The notes beneath the pieces are model-generated. The model did not search any database, was not told the origin of the DNA, and worked only from the letters and a program-made list of their open reading frames with translations. A stretch of DNA of 64,000 nt. It comes from NCEH01 sp002257205 (GTDB lineage: Bacteria > Pseudomonadota > Alphaproteobacteria > Rhizobiales > Xanthobacteraceae). The position numbers were made by a program, and so were the translations under genes. The DNA lies in assembly GCF_043195105.1 (NCBI RefSeq), contig NZ_JBAFWO010000002.1; one strand, written 5' to 3'. Shown here piece by piece: positions 26,130 through 36,402 of the stretch; positions within the stretch are counted from its first letter, which is position 1, and each line of letters begins with the position of its first letter.

Positions 26130-27391
26130 CGCGCAAACTCCTCGCTGGAGGGGGCGGGCGGCAGGCGCAAGTCCTGCGCGGCCAGAGCCTCTTCCCCCGT
26201 GAACATGTAATCGCGCCGCACCGGCACATCGTCGCGCCGGTCGGACAGCAGCAGCTGGAACACCATGTTGGAGCCGTGCAGGAAGCCCAGCTCCACCGCC
26301 GCGAGATAGAATTCCCACATGCGGGTGAAGCGGGCGCCCATCATCGCCTCCACCTCGCCATGGCGCGCCTCGAACCTGTGGCGCCAGGCGCGGATGGTCC
26401 AGTAATAATGCAGCCGCAGCACCTCCATGTCGGCAACCCACAGATGGGTGCGCTCGGTGGAGGCGAACACTTCCGACAGCGCCGGCACATAGCCGCCAGG
26501 GAAGATGTATTTGCGGATGAAAGGGGCGGTCGTGCCCGGGGGCGACATGCGGCCGATGGCGTGCACCAGAGCGAACCCGCCGGGACCCAGCAAATCGCGG
26601 ATGGTGGAAAAATAGGCGTCGAAATGATGGACGCCCACATGCTCCATCATGCCGATGGAGACCACGCGGTCGAACGGACCTTTCAGGTCGCGATAATCCA
26701 TCTCGCGGAAATCGATCTGGTCGGCGACGCCCGCTGCTTCCGCCAGCCGGCGCGATTCCGCCAGTTGCTCGGGCGAGACATTGATGGCGGTGACGTGCAC
26801 GCCGCACGTCTTGGCGAGATAGATGGACAGCCCGCCCCAGCCCGAGCCGATCTCCGCCACCCGCATGCCGGGAGTGAGCTTCAGCTTCGCCGCCACATGG
26901 CGGAACTTATTGCGCTGGGCATCCGCCAGCGGCTCGTCCGGCTCGGAGAAATAGGCGCAGCTATAGGCCATGGTCTCGTCCAGCCACAGGCGGTAGAATT
27001 CGGCCGGGTGGTCGTAATGGCTGGAGGCGTTTTCCTTGGCCTTGGCGATTGGGTTCGCCTGATGGAACCGCCGCAACGCGCGCCAGCCCTTGCGCAACGC
27101 CTGCTGCACGGGATGGGCACCGAGGCCCTTGCGGTTCACCGAGAACAGATTGAGCAGGTCGAACACGCCCGCCCCATCCTCGAAGGTGAGGCGGCCGTCC
27201 ATATAGGCTTCGGCGGACACCAGTTCCGGGTTGAGGAACAGATCGCGCTCGAGCTTCTTGTCATGCATGCGCACCGTGACGCTCGGCCCATCCACGCCGC
27301 TGCCGAACACGTGCCGCACGCCGTCCACGGTGATGACCGAGAGCTGGCCCTTTTCCACGAAACGCTTCAGCAGGTGCGAGAGCAGGCGCAT
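26126..27391 (-). CDS. cfa: cyclopropane-fatty-acyl-phospholipid synthase
   Basis: 421-residue SAM-dependent enzyme that methylenates unsaturated phospholipid acyl chains. The SAM-binding motif VAEIGSGWGGLSIYLA is in the middle, MMEHVG and the bicarbonate-site region around FIRKYIFPGGYVP follow, and the N-terminal lipid-binding domain is complete. Its stop overlaps the mutA start, an unexpected tie to propionyl-CoA metabolism. Family assignment is firm; lipid substrate and reason for coupling are inferred. Confidence 0.92.
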   Translation of the reverse strand: MRLLSHLLKRFVEKGQLSVITVDGVRHVFGSGVDGPSVTVRMHDKKLERDLFLNPELVSAEAYMDGRLTFEDGAGVFDLLNLFSVNRKGLGAHPVQQALRKGWRALRRFHQANPIAKAKENASSHYDHPAEFYRLWLDETMAYSCAYFSEPDEPLADAQRNKFRHVAAKLKLTPGMRVAEIGSGWGGLSIYLAKTCGVHVTAINVSPEQLAESRRLAEAAGVADQIDFREMDYRDLKGPFDRVVSIGMMEHVGVHHFDAYFSTIRDLLGPGGFALVHAIGRMSPPGTTAPFIRKYIFPGGYVPALSEVFASTERTHLWVADMEVLRLHYYWTIRAWRHRFEARHGEVEAMMGARFTRMWEFYLAAVELGFLHGSNMVFQLLLSDRRDDVPVRRDYMFTGEEALAAQDLRLPPAPSSEEFAR

Positions 27392-27486
27392 CAGAGGGTC
27401 CTTCTCCGTGTTGGGCCCGCGTTTATGACGCGAGAGCCTTCCGGTCCATTGGCGAAGACCCCGCTCCCGCGCCGAGATGCGTTTTC

Positions 27487-27594
27487 ATCATGGCGCGGCC
27501 CGTGCCAGGCATCTATGCGGCTCGGCCGGGAAGGGATTTCGGAGGTCCATGCTTGCGGTGCGGCGTGGATGCCCGGCACAGGGCCGGGCATGAC
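27487..27594. repeat. paired inverted palindromic repeats, copy 2
   Basis: The left unit is degenerate (TCATGGCGCGGCCCGTGCCA). The right unit (27560-27594) is identical to that of copy 1, with hairpin ATGCCCGGC/GCCGGGCAT. The inner segment GGAGGTCCATGCTTGCGG is shared with copy 4. Confidence 0.8.
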
Positions 27595-27642
27595 CACCTG
27601 CTCTATGTCCCATGGCACCGTCGCAAAACAATCTCTGTCGTT

Positions 27643-27740
27643 GTCATGGCCGGGCCTGTCCCGGCCATCCACGCGGCCGCGCCGGGAGCAACATGGAAGG
27701 TCTGTGCCGGCGGAGCGGTGTGGATGCCCGGCATCACGGG
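27643..27740. repeat. paired inverted palindromic repeats, copy 3 (right unit truncated)
   Basis: The left unit (27643-27674) has the intact hairpin ATGGCCGGG/CCCGGCCAT. The right unit starts GTGTGGATGCCCGGCATCA and loses its second arm. It ends seven bases before the original stop of the GIY-YIG frame. Confidence 0.78.
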
Positions 27741-27776
27741 CGCTCCTCAGACGATTTCGTCCCACAGGTCGCGCCA

Positions 27777-28034
27777 TTACGGGTTCGCGTCCAGGATGAG
27801 GCGCACTTTCCAGGCCCGCGCCCAATGCTTCATGGTCCGCTCGCGTTGAATGGCGAGCCGGATCTCGGCATGCTCCTCGAAATAGACGAGCCGCTTCAGG
27901 CCATAGCGTTTCGTGAATCCTTCCGCCAGTTCTTCGCGGTGTTCGAAGATCCGCCGAACGAGATCGCTCGTTACCCCCAGATAAAGTATCCCGTTGGGGC
28001 GGTTGGTGAGCATGTAGACGAATGCTGCGGGCAT
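27777..28034 (-). CDS. small GIY-YIG nuclease-like protein, C-terminus cut by a stop
   Basis: 85-residue GIY-YIG domain protein (YhbQ/COG2827-like). It shows the conserved tyrosines in FVYMLTNRPNGILYLGVTSD, the catalytic Arg region LVRRIFEHRE, and TKRYGLKRLVYFEEH. The family normally ends with a Trp-containing motif; here an in-frame TAA follows NP, and the codons for WRDLWDEIV and a TGA lie just beyond (27747-27776). Paired palindromic repeats flank the gene on both sides. It may be a host nuclease or a factor that moves the repeats; neither is shown. Confidence 0.8.
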   Translation of the reverse strand: MPAAFVYMLTNRPNGILYLGVTSDLVRRIFEHREELAEGFTKRYGLKRLVYFEEHAEIRLAIQRERTMKHWARAWKVRLILDANP

Positions 28035-28056
28035 GCGAGGCTCCGCATTCACCATT

Positions 28057-28164
28057 GTCATGGCCGGGCTCGTCCCGGCCATCCACGCGGTTGGGCCGGG
28101 CTGGGCCATGGGAGGTCCATGCTTGCGGCGCGGCGTGGATGCCCGGCACAAGGCCGGGCATGAC
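28057..28164. repeat. paired inverted palindromic repeats, copy 4
   Basis: Left unit 28057-28088 is identical to copy 1 over the hairpin. Right unit 28130-28164 differs from copy 1 by one base (ACAAGG for ACAGGG). It starts 23 bases upstream of the GIY-YIG ATG. Confidence 0.87.
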
Positions 28165-28301
28165 GGCGCCAAGCATAACGAGGACCTCCTGACGAGAGCG
28201 CATCCGCGCCGCCAACGGGCGCGTGCAGGCGGAGCCGTCCCCTCCGCCCACGGCCGCGCGCCGGGACGGTTCAGCATGGGAAAGGACGACCCGCCGCGCC
28301 A

Positions 28302-30329
<2,028 letters not shown>

Positions 30330-30563
30330 TCAGTCAGTCCCCCGGCGCCTTTGGCGCGAATTTCGTTCGGTTCACCTCTCCCCGCCGAAGTCGGATGTTT
30401 CCGACTTCGGCCTCGCCTGGTGCCGAATACGGCAACAGCCGTGTTCGGGGGGAGAGGTCGGCGCCGCAGGCGACGGGTGAGGGGGCTCCGGCCTTTGTGG
30501 CGAGGGTCGCCCCCTCACCCCAACCCTCTCCCCCTCGGGGAGAGGGAGCCCATAAAGTCTCGT
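30330..30563. repeat. mosaic repeat region between pccB and pccA
   Basis: This 234-bp gap holds the three-way-junction repeat (30374-30458), a GGTGAGGGGGCTCC-type linker, and a second hairpin CCCTCTCCCC/GGGGAGAGGG at about 30524-30546. No coding signal. Either both genes are transcribed through it or the repeats break the operon. Confidence 0.8.
30374..30458. repeat. 85-base repeat that folds into a three-way junction
   Basis: Outer stem ACCTCTCCCC (30374-30383) with GGGGAGAGGT (30449-30458). The first inner hairpin GCCGAAGTCGGA/TCCGACTTCGGC (30384-30395, 30400-30411) is perfect over 12 bp. The second, CCGAATACGGC/GCCGTGTTCGG (30423-30433, 30438-30448), has one wobble. Only an 11-base linker is unpaired at the junction. 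Confidence 0.85.
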
Positions 30564-32096
30564 CTAAAGCGGCAGATTGTCGTGCTTCTTTGCCGGCTGT
30601 TCCACCTGCTTGGAGCGCAGCATGGCGAGCGCGCGGGCGATGCGCCGGCGGGTCGAATGCGGCATGATGACTTCGTCGATATAGCCGCGCTCGGCCGCCA
30701 CGAAGGGCGAAAGGAAGCGCTGCTCGTAATTCTTGGTCTGGGCCGCGATCTTGTCCGGGTCGCCGATATCGGCGCGGAAGATGATTTCCACCGCCCCCTT
30801 GGCGCCCATCACCGCGATCTGCGCGGTCGGCCAGGCATAATTCACGTCGCCGCCCACATGCTTGGAGGCCATCACGTCATAGGCGCCGCCGAACGCCTTG
30901 CGGGTGATGAGCGTGACCAGCGGCACGGTCGCCTGGGAATAGGCGAACAGCAATTTCGCGCCGTGCTTGATGAGGCCGCCATATTCCTGCGCGGTGCCCG
31001 GCAGGAACCCCGGCACGTCCACGAAGGTGACGATGGGGATCTCGAACGCATCGCAGAAGCGCACGAAGCGCGCGGCCTTGCGGGAGGCGTCGGCATCGAG
31101 CACGCCGGCCAGCACCATGGGCTGGTTGGCGACGAAGCCCACTGTGCGCCCCTCGATGCGGCCGAAGCCGGTGACGATGTTTTTCGCATACGCCGCCTGG
31201 ATCTCGAAGAAGTCCGCCTCGTCGACGGTCTTCAGGATCAGTTCCTTGATGTCGTAGGGCTTGTTGGGATTGTCCGGGATCAGCGTGTCGAGGCTCTCGT
31301 CGATCCGCAGCGGATCGTCGAAGGAGGGCCATTCCGGCACGCCCGAGGCATTGTTGGCGGGCAGGAAATCGATGAGGCGACGGGTCTGGAGCAGCATCTC
31401 CACGTCGTTCTCATAGGCGCCGTCGGCCACCGAGGACTTGGAGGTGTGCACCTTGGCGCCGCCCAGCTCCTCGGCGGTCACGGTCTCGTTGGTGACGGTC
31501 TTCACCACGTCCGGGCCGGTGACGAACATATAGCTCGTGTCGCGCACCATGAAGATGAAGTCGGTCATGGCGGGGGAATAGACGTCGCCGCCGGCACAGG
31601 GGCCCATGATCAGCGAAATCTGCGGGATCACGCCGGAGGCGGTGACATTGCGCTTGAACACCTCGCCATAGCCGCCGAGCGCCGCGACGCCTTCCTGGAT
31701 GCGCGCGCCGCCGGCATCGAACAGGCCGATGATGGGCGCACGGGTCTTCAGCGCCATGTCCTGGATCTTGGTGATCTTGCGGGCATGCTCTTCCGACAAA
31801 GAGCCGCCGAACACGGTGAAGTCCTTGGCGAACACGAACACCTTGCGGCCGTTCACCGTGCCCCAGCCGGTGACCACGCCGTCGCCGGGGATCTTCTGGT
31901 TTTCCATGCCGAAATCAATGCAGCGATGCTGCACGAAGGTGTCGAACTCCTCGAACGAGCCGCGGTCCAGCAGAAGCTCGATGCGCTCGCGGGCGGTCAG
32001 CTTGCCGCGGGCGTGCTGCGCCTCGATGCGCTTTTGCCCACCCCCCAAGCGTGCAACGCCGCGCCGGCTCTCAAGCTCTTCCAGAATTTCCTTCAT
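30564..32096 (-). CDS. pccB: propionyl-CoA carboxylase, carboxyltransferase beta subunit
   Basis: 510-residue crotonase-fold carboxyltransferase that moves the carboxyl group from biotin to propionyl-CoA, forming (S)-methylmalonyl-CoA. Typical segments are RIELLLDRGSFEEFD, GGSLSEEHARKI, MGPCAGGDVYSPA and PGFLPGTAQEYGGLI. The start at 32096 (MKEILEELESRRG) is the family start; 30 codons upstream were dropped. It is divergent from pccR. Confidence 0.96.
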   Translation of the reverse strand: MKEILEELESRRGVARLGGGQKRIEAQHARGKLTARERIELLLDRGSFEEFDTFVQHRCIDFGMENQKIPGDGVVTGWGTVNGRKVFVFAKDFTVFGGSLSEEHARKITKIQDMALKTRAPIIGLFDAGGARIQEGVAALGGYGEVFKRNVTASGVIPQISLIMGPCAGGDVYSPAMTDFIFMVRDTSYMFVTGPDVVKTVTNETVTAEELGGAKVHTSKSSVADGAYENDVEMLLQTRRLIDFLPANNASGVPEWPSFDDPLRIDESLDTLIPDNPNKPYDIKELILKTVDEADFFEIQAAYAKNIVTGFGRIEGRTVGFVANQPMVLAGVLDADASRKAARFVRFCDAFEIPIVTFVDVPGFLPGTAQEYGGLIKHGAKLLFAYSQATVPLVTLITRKAFGGAYDVMASKHVGGDVNYAWPTAQIAVMGAKGAVEIIFRADIGDPDKIAAQTKNYEQRFLSPFVAAERGYIDEVIMPHSTRRRIARALAMLRSKQVEQPAKKHDNLPL

Positions 32097-32307
32097 GCGC
32101 CCAAGTCCCCTGCCGGATTGCCCAGTCTCGTCCCGGTTTCTTGCAACCAGTCTAATGGTGCCGAACGCCCGAGGGAAAGGGTTCACATCCCCCTGCGCCG
32201 GGCGAAATGCGGCACGAAGGCTGTTGCGCTAGCAAATGCAGTGAGAAAGTTGAATATGTAAAAAAATCATGTTGTAATGTGTAAAGAATTTACAATTCGA
32301 GGCGGCC
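32097..32307. promoter_or_regulatory. divergent pccB / pccR control region
   Basis: 211-bp region, AT-rich on its right half. It contains TTGCGCTAGCAA at about 32224-32235 (palindromic ends) and the inverted-repeat cluster at 32271-32295. PccR-type regulators recognise TTTGCAAA-like palindromes, as known from Rhodobacter sphaeroides; no exact match was found, only related TTGC...GCAA symmetry. Confidence 0.5.
32271..32295 (+). promoter_or_regulatory. inverted-repeat operator candidate just before pccR
   Basis: TTGTAA (32272-32277) and TTACAA (32290-32295) flank an inner palindrome GTAAA gaa TTTAC (32281-32293). It ends 12 bases before the pccR ATG, overlapping the likely promoter, so it is well placed for autoregulation. 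Confidence 0.45.
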
Positions 32308-33723
32308 ATGCGCCAAAAGGTTTTCGCCGGCCATGCGGTGCGCCGCCTGCGCGAGAAGCTCGGGCTGAAGCAGAGCGAACTTGCGCACCGGCTGGGCGTA
32401 TCGCCCTCCTATGTGAACCAGATCGAGAGCAATCAGCGCCCGCTCACCGCCTCGGTTCTGATCGCCATTTCCCGCACCTTCTCCGTCGATATCACCGCGT
32501 TCGGCGCGGAGGATCTCGACCGCCTGGTGGCGGACCTGCGCGAGGCCGCCGCCGACCCGCTGTTCCGCGATCTCGACCTCGGGCTTCAGGACATGAAGGC
32601 GGTGGCCAATCTCTCGCCCGCCTTCGCCCATGCGTTCTTGCGCACCAACGCCGCCCTGCGCCGCACGGCGGAATGGCGCGCCTCCATGGACGACATGCTG
32701 ACCGCCGGCATCGGCGACGAGGCCAAGCTCATCCCCTATGAGGAGGTGCGCGATTATTTCCATTATATCGACAATTACGTCGATGCCCTGGACCGGGCGG
32801 CGGAAGGCTGCGCCGAGCGGCTCGGCCTGCTGGCCGGGGCCGAGCCCATTTCCGCCCTCATGTCCTATCTCGCCGACCGCTTCAACGTGCGCACCGAGCT
32901 CGGCCCGCCCGATCCCGCTTTGCCGCTGTCGCGCTACGACACGCGCAATCGCCTGCTCACCTTGTCGGGGGTGCTCTCGCCCGCGAGCCGCGCGTTCCGC
33001 CTCGGCGTGACGATCGCGCAGCTGGAGCATGGGCCGCTGATGGATCGCCTGGTGGCCGGCGCCGGCTTCCGCAGCCAGACGGCGGGGGAAATCTGCCGCC
33101 TCGCGCTCAATAATTATTTCGCCGGCGCCCTGGTGCTGCCCTATGGCCGGTTCCTGGAGCTAGCGCGCGCCCGCCGGCACGATCTCGACCGGCTGGTGCT
33201 GGAGACCGGGGCGAGCCTGGAGCAGGTGTGCCATCGCCTCTCCACACTCCAGCGGCCGGGCGCCAAGGGCGTGCCATTCTATTTCGCCAAGGTGGACCGG
33301 GCAGGAAACATCACCAAGCGCCACAGCGCGACCCGCTTCCAGTTCGCCCGCCACGGCGGCGCCTGCGCGGTGTGGAACGTCCACGAGGCGTTCGAGGCGC
33401 AGGGCCGCACATCGGTGCAACTCGGCGAGATGCCGGACGGCGTGCGCTACATCTGCCTTGCCCGCTCGATCCAGGCGCCGAGCCTGCGCCACGGGCAGCC
33501 GCACCGCGCCTATGCGCTCGGGCTCGGCTGCGAAATCTCGTTCGCCGACGACATGGTCTATGCGGACGGGCTCGACCTGAAGGCGGCGCCGGTGGCGCGG
33601 CTCGGCGTCTCCTGCCGCATCTGCCCGCGCCGCGACTGCGACCTGCGGGCGTTCCCCCCGCTCGACCGCGAGATCCGCACCGATCCGAACATCCGCGAGG
33701 TGGTGCCGTTCGCCATCTCATGA
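32308..33723 (+). CDS. pccR: short-chain fatty acyl-CoA regulator PccR (XRE family)
   Basis: 471-residue regulator. The N-terminal XRE helix-turn-helix spans about residues 8-62 (VRRLREKLGLKQSELAHRLG, then SPSYVNQIESNQRPL). A central IrrE/ImmA-like region and a DUF2083 C-terminus follow, with a cysteine cluster CRICPRRDCDLRAFPP. This family (ScfR: PccR, RamB, MccR types) senses acyl-CoAs of short-chain acid metabolism. Its position divergent from pccB supports PccR, controlling propionyl-CoA carboxylase. GAGGCGG lies just ahead of the ATG. Confidence 0.92.
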   Translation: MRQKVFAGHAVRRLREKLGLKQSELAHRLGVSPSYVNQIESNQRPLTASVLIAISRTFSVDITAFGAEDLDRLVADLREAAADPLFRDLDLGLQDMKAVANLSPAFAHAFLRTNAALRRTAEWRASMDDMLTAGIGDEAKLIPYEEVRDYFHYIDNYVDALDRAAEGCAERLGLLAGAEPISALMSYLADRFNVRTELGPPDPALPLSRYDTRNRLLTLSGVLSPASRAFRLGVTIAQLEHGPLMDRLVAGAGFRSQTAGEICRLALNNYFAGALVLPYGRFLELARARRHDLDRLVLETGASLEQVCHRLSTLQRPGAKGVPFYFAKVDRAGNITKRHSATRFQFARHGGACAVWNVHEAFEAQGRTSVQLGEMPDGVRYICLARSIQAPSLRHGQPHRAYALGLGCEISFADDMVYADGLDLKAAPVARLGVSCRICPRRDCDLRAFPPLDREIRTDPNIREVVPFAIS

Positions 33724-33833
33724 TTAAGCCTGCGCGGTGTCGCAATGCCGCCGTGGTCACGTACCGGAAACGCCACGGAAACAGATCACGACTCCCTTTA
33801 ACGGTGACGTTACCGGGTGAAACGAGGGTGCGG

Positions 33834-34769
33834 ATGATTGGGGCAATGAGGATCGCGGGCTGGGCTCTGGCCTTTGCCTGCATTGCGGGTGCGGCGCAGG
33901 CCTCGCCCGGCTTCACCACGGCGGACGTCAATATGCGCGCCGGTCCCGACACCCAATATCCCCGCGTCACGGTGCTGCCGGAAGGCGCGCCGGTGGAGAT
34001 TTTCGGCTGCCTCTCCAACCAATCCTGGTGCGATGTGGCCTGGGGTCCCAATCGCGGCTGGGTCTATGGGGAATATCTCGCCTTCGACTATCGCGGCGCG
34101 CGGGTCCTGGTGCCGGAATATGCGCCGGTGGTCGGCATTCCGGTGATCGGGTTCAATTTCGGCAATTATTGGGGCAATTATTATCGCGGCGCGCCGTGGT
34201 GGAACCAGCGCGCCCGCTGGCAGGGCTATGCGCCGCGCCCGCGTCCGGGCTGGGGCGTCCCGCCGCCGGGCGTCGGCCCGCGTCCGCCCGGCTGGTGGAA
34301 CCATCCCGGCCGTCCGGGTCCCGGCTATCCGGCCGGCGGTCCCGGCCGCCCCGGCTATCCCGGTGGCCCCGGTTATCCTGGAGGGCCGGGCGCGCCCGGC
34401 TATCATCCGCCGGGTGCCAATCCCGGCCGGCCGCCGGGCGGCTATCCCGGCAATCCCGGGCGCCCGCCACAGGGTGCGTATCCGGGCCGTCCGCCCCACG
34501 GCAATCCCGGCGGCCCGCCTCCGGGCGCGTATCCCGGTCGCCCGCCACAGGGCAATCCTGGCGCTTATCCCGGTCGCCCGCCGCACGGCAATCCCGCCGC
34601 ATACCCCGGCCGTCCGCCGCACGGCAATCCGGGCGGCCCGCCTCCGGGCGCCAATCCCGGCCGTCCGCCGCATGGCAATCCCGGTGGTCCGCCTCCGGGG
34701 CAGCAGCGTCCGCCGCGCGGGGCGCCCGCCGGCTGCGCGCCCGGCGCGCCGTGCCCGCCGCCGCAATGA
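33834..34769 (+). CDS. exported SH3-domain protein with Gly/Pro-rich tail
   Basis: 311-residue protein. Signal peptide (MRIAGWALAFACIAGAAQA) then a bacterial SH3 domain at about residues 28-80 (TADVNMRAGPDTQYPRVTVL, with CLSNQSWCDVAW). The tail of about 190 residues is Gly/Pro-rich with repeats such as PGRPPHGNPGGPPPGA and AYPGRPPQGN. The start at 33834 has GAGGGTG upstream; 33846 is an alternative. The SH3 part may bind cell wall. The tail is disordered and repetitive and may vary in length between strains. Confidence 0.82.
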   Translation: MIGAMRIAGWALAFACIAGAAQASPGFTTADVNMRAGPDTQYPRVTVLPEGAPVEIFGCLSNQSWCDVAWGPNRGWVYGEYLAFDYRGARVLVPEYAPVVGIPVIGFNFGNYWGNYYRGAPWWNQRARWQGYAPRPRPGWGVPPPGVGPRPPGWWNHPGRPGPGYPAGGPGRPGYPGGPGYPGGPGAPGYHPPGANPGRPPGGYPGNPGRPPQGAYPGRPPHGNPGGPPPGAYPGRPPQGNPGAYPGRPPHGNPAAYPGRPPHGNPGGPPPGANPGRPPHGNPGGPPPGQQRPPRGAPAGCAPGAPCPPPQ

Positions 34770-34875
34770 GCCGAACCGGCCAGCGGAAAATGTGACGCGC
34801 GGGCGGGGCCGATCTCCCGCCCGCTTCGTCCCGTTCGCTTTCTCCGCTCCGCCGCCGGTGCCGGCCCGTTCGAGG

Positions 34876-34915
34876 CCGGCGCATCACGGCCGGCGCATCC
34901 TCGCCCCGGCGCATC
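34876..34915. repeat. three copies of CCGGCGCATC before gltX
   Basis: CCGGCGCATC occurs at 34876-34885, 34890-34899 and 34906-34915, 14 and 16 bases apart, in the 176-bp gap ahead of the glutamyl-tRNA synthetase gene. The purpose is unknown; it could be a remnant of a small tandem expansion. Confidence 0.6.
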
Positions 34916-34945
34916 TGGGCATCGACGCGCGGGTCGCCGCGCGCT

Positions 34946-36337
34946 ATGGGCTTGGCCATGTCGGCATCCTCCTCCTCTTCGGCGTTCCTGGGCCCTGCGC
35001 CGGTCCTGCGCTTCGCGCCTTCGCCCACCGGCCTGATCCATGTGGGCAACGCCCGCACCGCCCTGCTGAACGCGCTGCTCGCGCGGCGCGGCGGCGGCAC
35101 CTTCATTCTGCGCTATGACGATACGGACGCGGCGCGCTCGCGCCCCGAATTCGCCGAGGCCATCGCCGAGGATCTCGACTGGCTCGGCATTCCCCCCGAC
35201 CGCGTGGCGCGCCAATCCGACCGGCTCGCCCTTTATGATGCGGCTGCTGAAACCCTGAAGGCCGCCGGGCGCCTCTATCCCGCCTATGAGACCGAGGCCG
35301 AGTTGGATCTGAAGCGCGGCCTTCAGCGCGCGCGCGGCTTGCCGCCGGTGTATGATCGCGCCGCCCTCGCCCTGACGGCGGACGAGCGCGCCAAATTGGA
35401 AGCCGAAGGCCGCGCGCCCCATTGGCGCTTTCGGCTGGACCGCCGCACGGTGACCTGGGACGACGGCGTACGCGGCCCGCAGCATGTGGACACCGCCACC
35501 TTGTCCGATCCCGTCCTGGTGCGGGCGGACGGCACCTATCTCTATACGTTCACGTCGGTCGTGGACGATCTCGACATGGGTATCACTTGCGTGGTGCGCG
35601 GCGAGGATCACGTGACCAACACCGCCGTGCAGATCGAATTGTTCGAGGCCCTCGGCGGCGTCGCGCCGCGCTTCGCGCACCATAATCTGCTGACCTTGCC
35701 GACCGGCGAGGGCCTCTCCAAGCGGCTCGGGCATCTCTCGCTGCGGGCGCTGCGGGAAGAGGGGCAGGAGGCGCTGGCGGTGGCTGCCGCCGCCGTGCTC
35801 GTCGGCACCTCCGATGCGCTGGCGCCGGTGGAGAGCATGGACGCGCTCGCCGCCAAGGTGGATCTTTCCCACATCTCCCGCGCGCCGGCGAGGTTCGATC
35901 CGGCGGACCTCGCCATGCTGAGCGCGCGCACGCTGCATCACCTGCCCTTTGAGGCGGTGGCGGAGCGGCTCGCCGCGGCGGGGATCACCGGCGGCGCGGA
36001 TTTCTGGCTGGCGGTGCGCGGCAATCTCGCAACCTTCGCCGATGCCGCCCATTGGTGGCAGGTGTGCTCGGATGCCGGGCAGGGAATCATCGCCGAGGAA
36101 GACCGCGCCTTTCTCGCCGCCGCCGCCGCGCTTTTGCCGCTCGAGCCGTGGGACGCCGGCACCTATGCCCCCTGGATCGCCGCCGTGAAGGCCGCCGCCG
36201 GCCGCAGCGGCAAGGCGCTGTTCCGGCCGCTGCGCCTCGCCCTGACCGGCCAGGAGACCGGCCCGGAACTCGCCGCGCTTCTGCCTCTGCTGGGACGGAC
36301 CCGGGTTCTGGCGCGGCTCGGTGTCATAAACCCGTGA
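34946..36337 (+). CDS. gltX: glutamyl-tRNA synthetase, second-type (GluRS2-like)
   Basis: 463-residue class I synthetase that charges tRNA with glutamate. The N-terminal motif is RFAPSPTGLIHVGNARTALL (HVGN for HIGH), RYDDTD follows, and the KMSKS-equivalent reads GEGLSKRLG. Alphaproteobacteria often carry two GltX proteins; the HVGN form and length suggest the second kind. The start may be 34946 or 34958 (MSASSSS). Whether it charges tRNA-Glu or tRNA-Gln cannot be told. Confidence 0.92.
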   Translation: MGLAMSASSSSSAFLGPAPVLRFAPSPTGLIHVGNARTALLNALLARRGGGTFILRYDDTDAARSRPEFAEAIAEDLDWLGIPPDRVARQSDRLALYDAAAETLKAAGRLYPAYETEAELDLKRGLQRARGLPPVYDRAALALTADERAKLEAEGRAPHWRFRLDRRTVTWDDGVRGPQHVDTATLSDPVLVRADGTYLYTFTSVVDDLDMGITCVVRGEDHVTNTAVQIELFEALGGVAPRFAHHNLLTLPTGEGLSKRLGHLSLRALREEGQEALAVAAAAVLVGTSDALAPVESMDALAAKVDLSHISRAPARFDPADLAMLSARTLHHLPFEAVAERLAAAGITGGADFWLAVRGNLATFADAAHWWQVCSDAGQGIIAEEDRAFLAAAAALLPLEPWDAGTYAPWIAAVKAAAGRSGKALFRPLRLALTGQETGPELAALLPLLGRTRVLARLGVINP

Positions 36338-36402
36338 GCCGCGGCAAGTAACTTACAACCATACCGCAGCTTAAGGCCGCGGCGTTCGAGGGGCGGGGCA
36401 CG

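Larger units (their letters stand above)
27392..27776. other. 385-bp intergenic region made largely of repeats
   Basis: Between the cfa start and the GIY-YIG gene. It holds two paired palindromic repeats (27487-27594 and 27643-27740) and the ten lost C-terminal codons of the GIY-YIG gene (27747-27776). Nothing else is recognisable. Confidence 0.8.

Noticed and set aside
26130..26807. upstream extension of the mutA frame to 836 codons
   Set aside because: The added part is a shadow of cfa; the ATGA overlap at 26126-26129 gives a normal mutA start.
27487..28164. Spaced repeats considered as a CRISPR array
   Set aside because: The units are inverted hairpin pairs with unequal, gene-containing gaps, not uniform repeats and spacers.
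34153..35106. long frames on both strands over the Gly/Pro-rich tail region (34153-35106 and 34565-36052 minus, 34228-35118 plus)
   Set aside because: They arise from the repetitive GC-rich tail and the gltX shadow; only the frame with signal peptide and SH3 domain makes sense.
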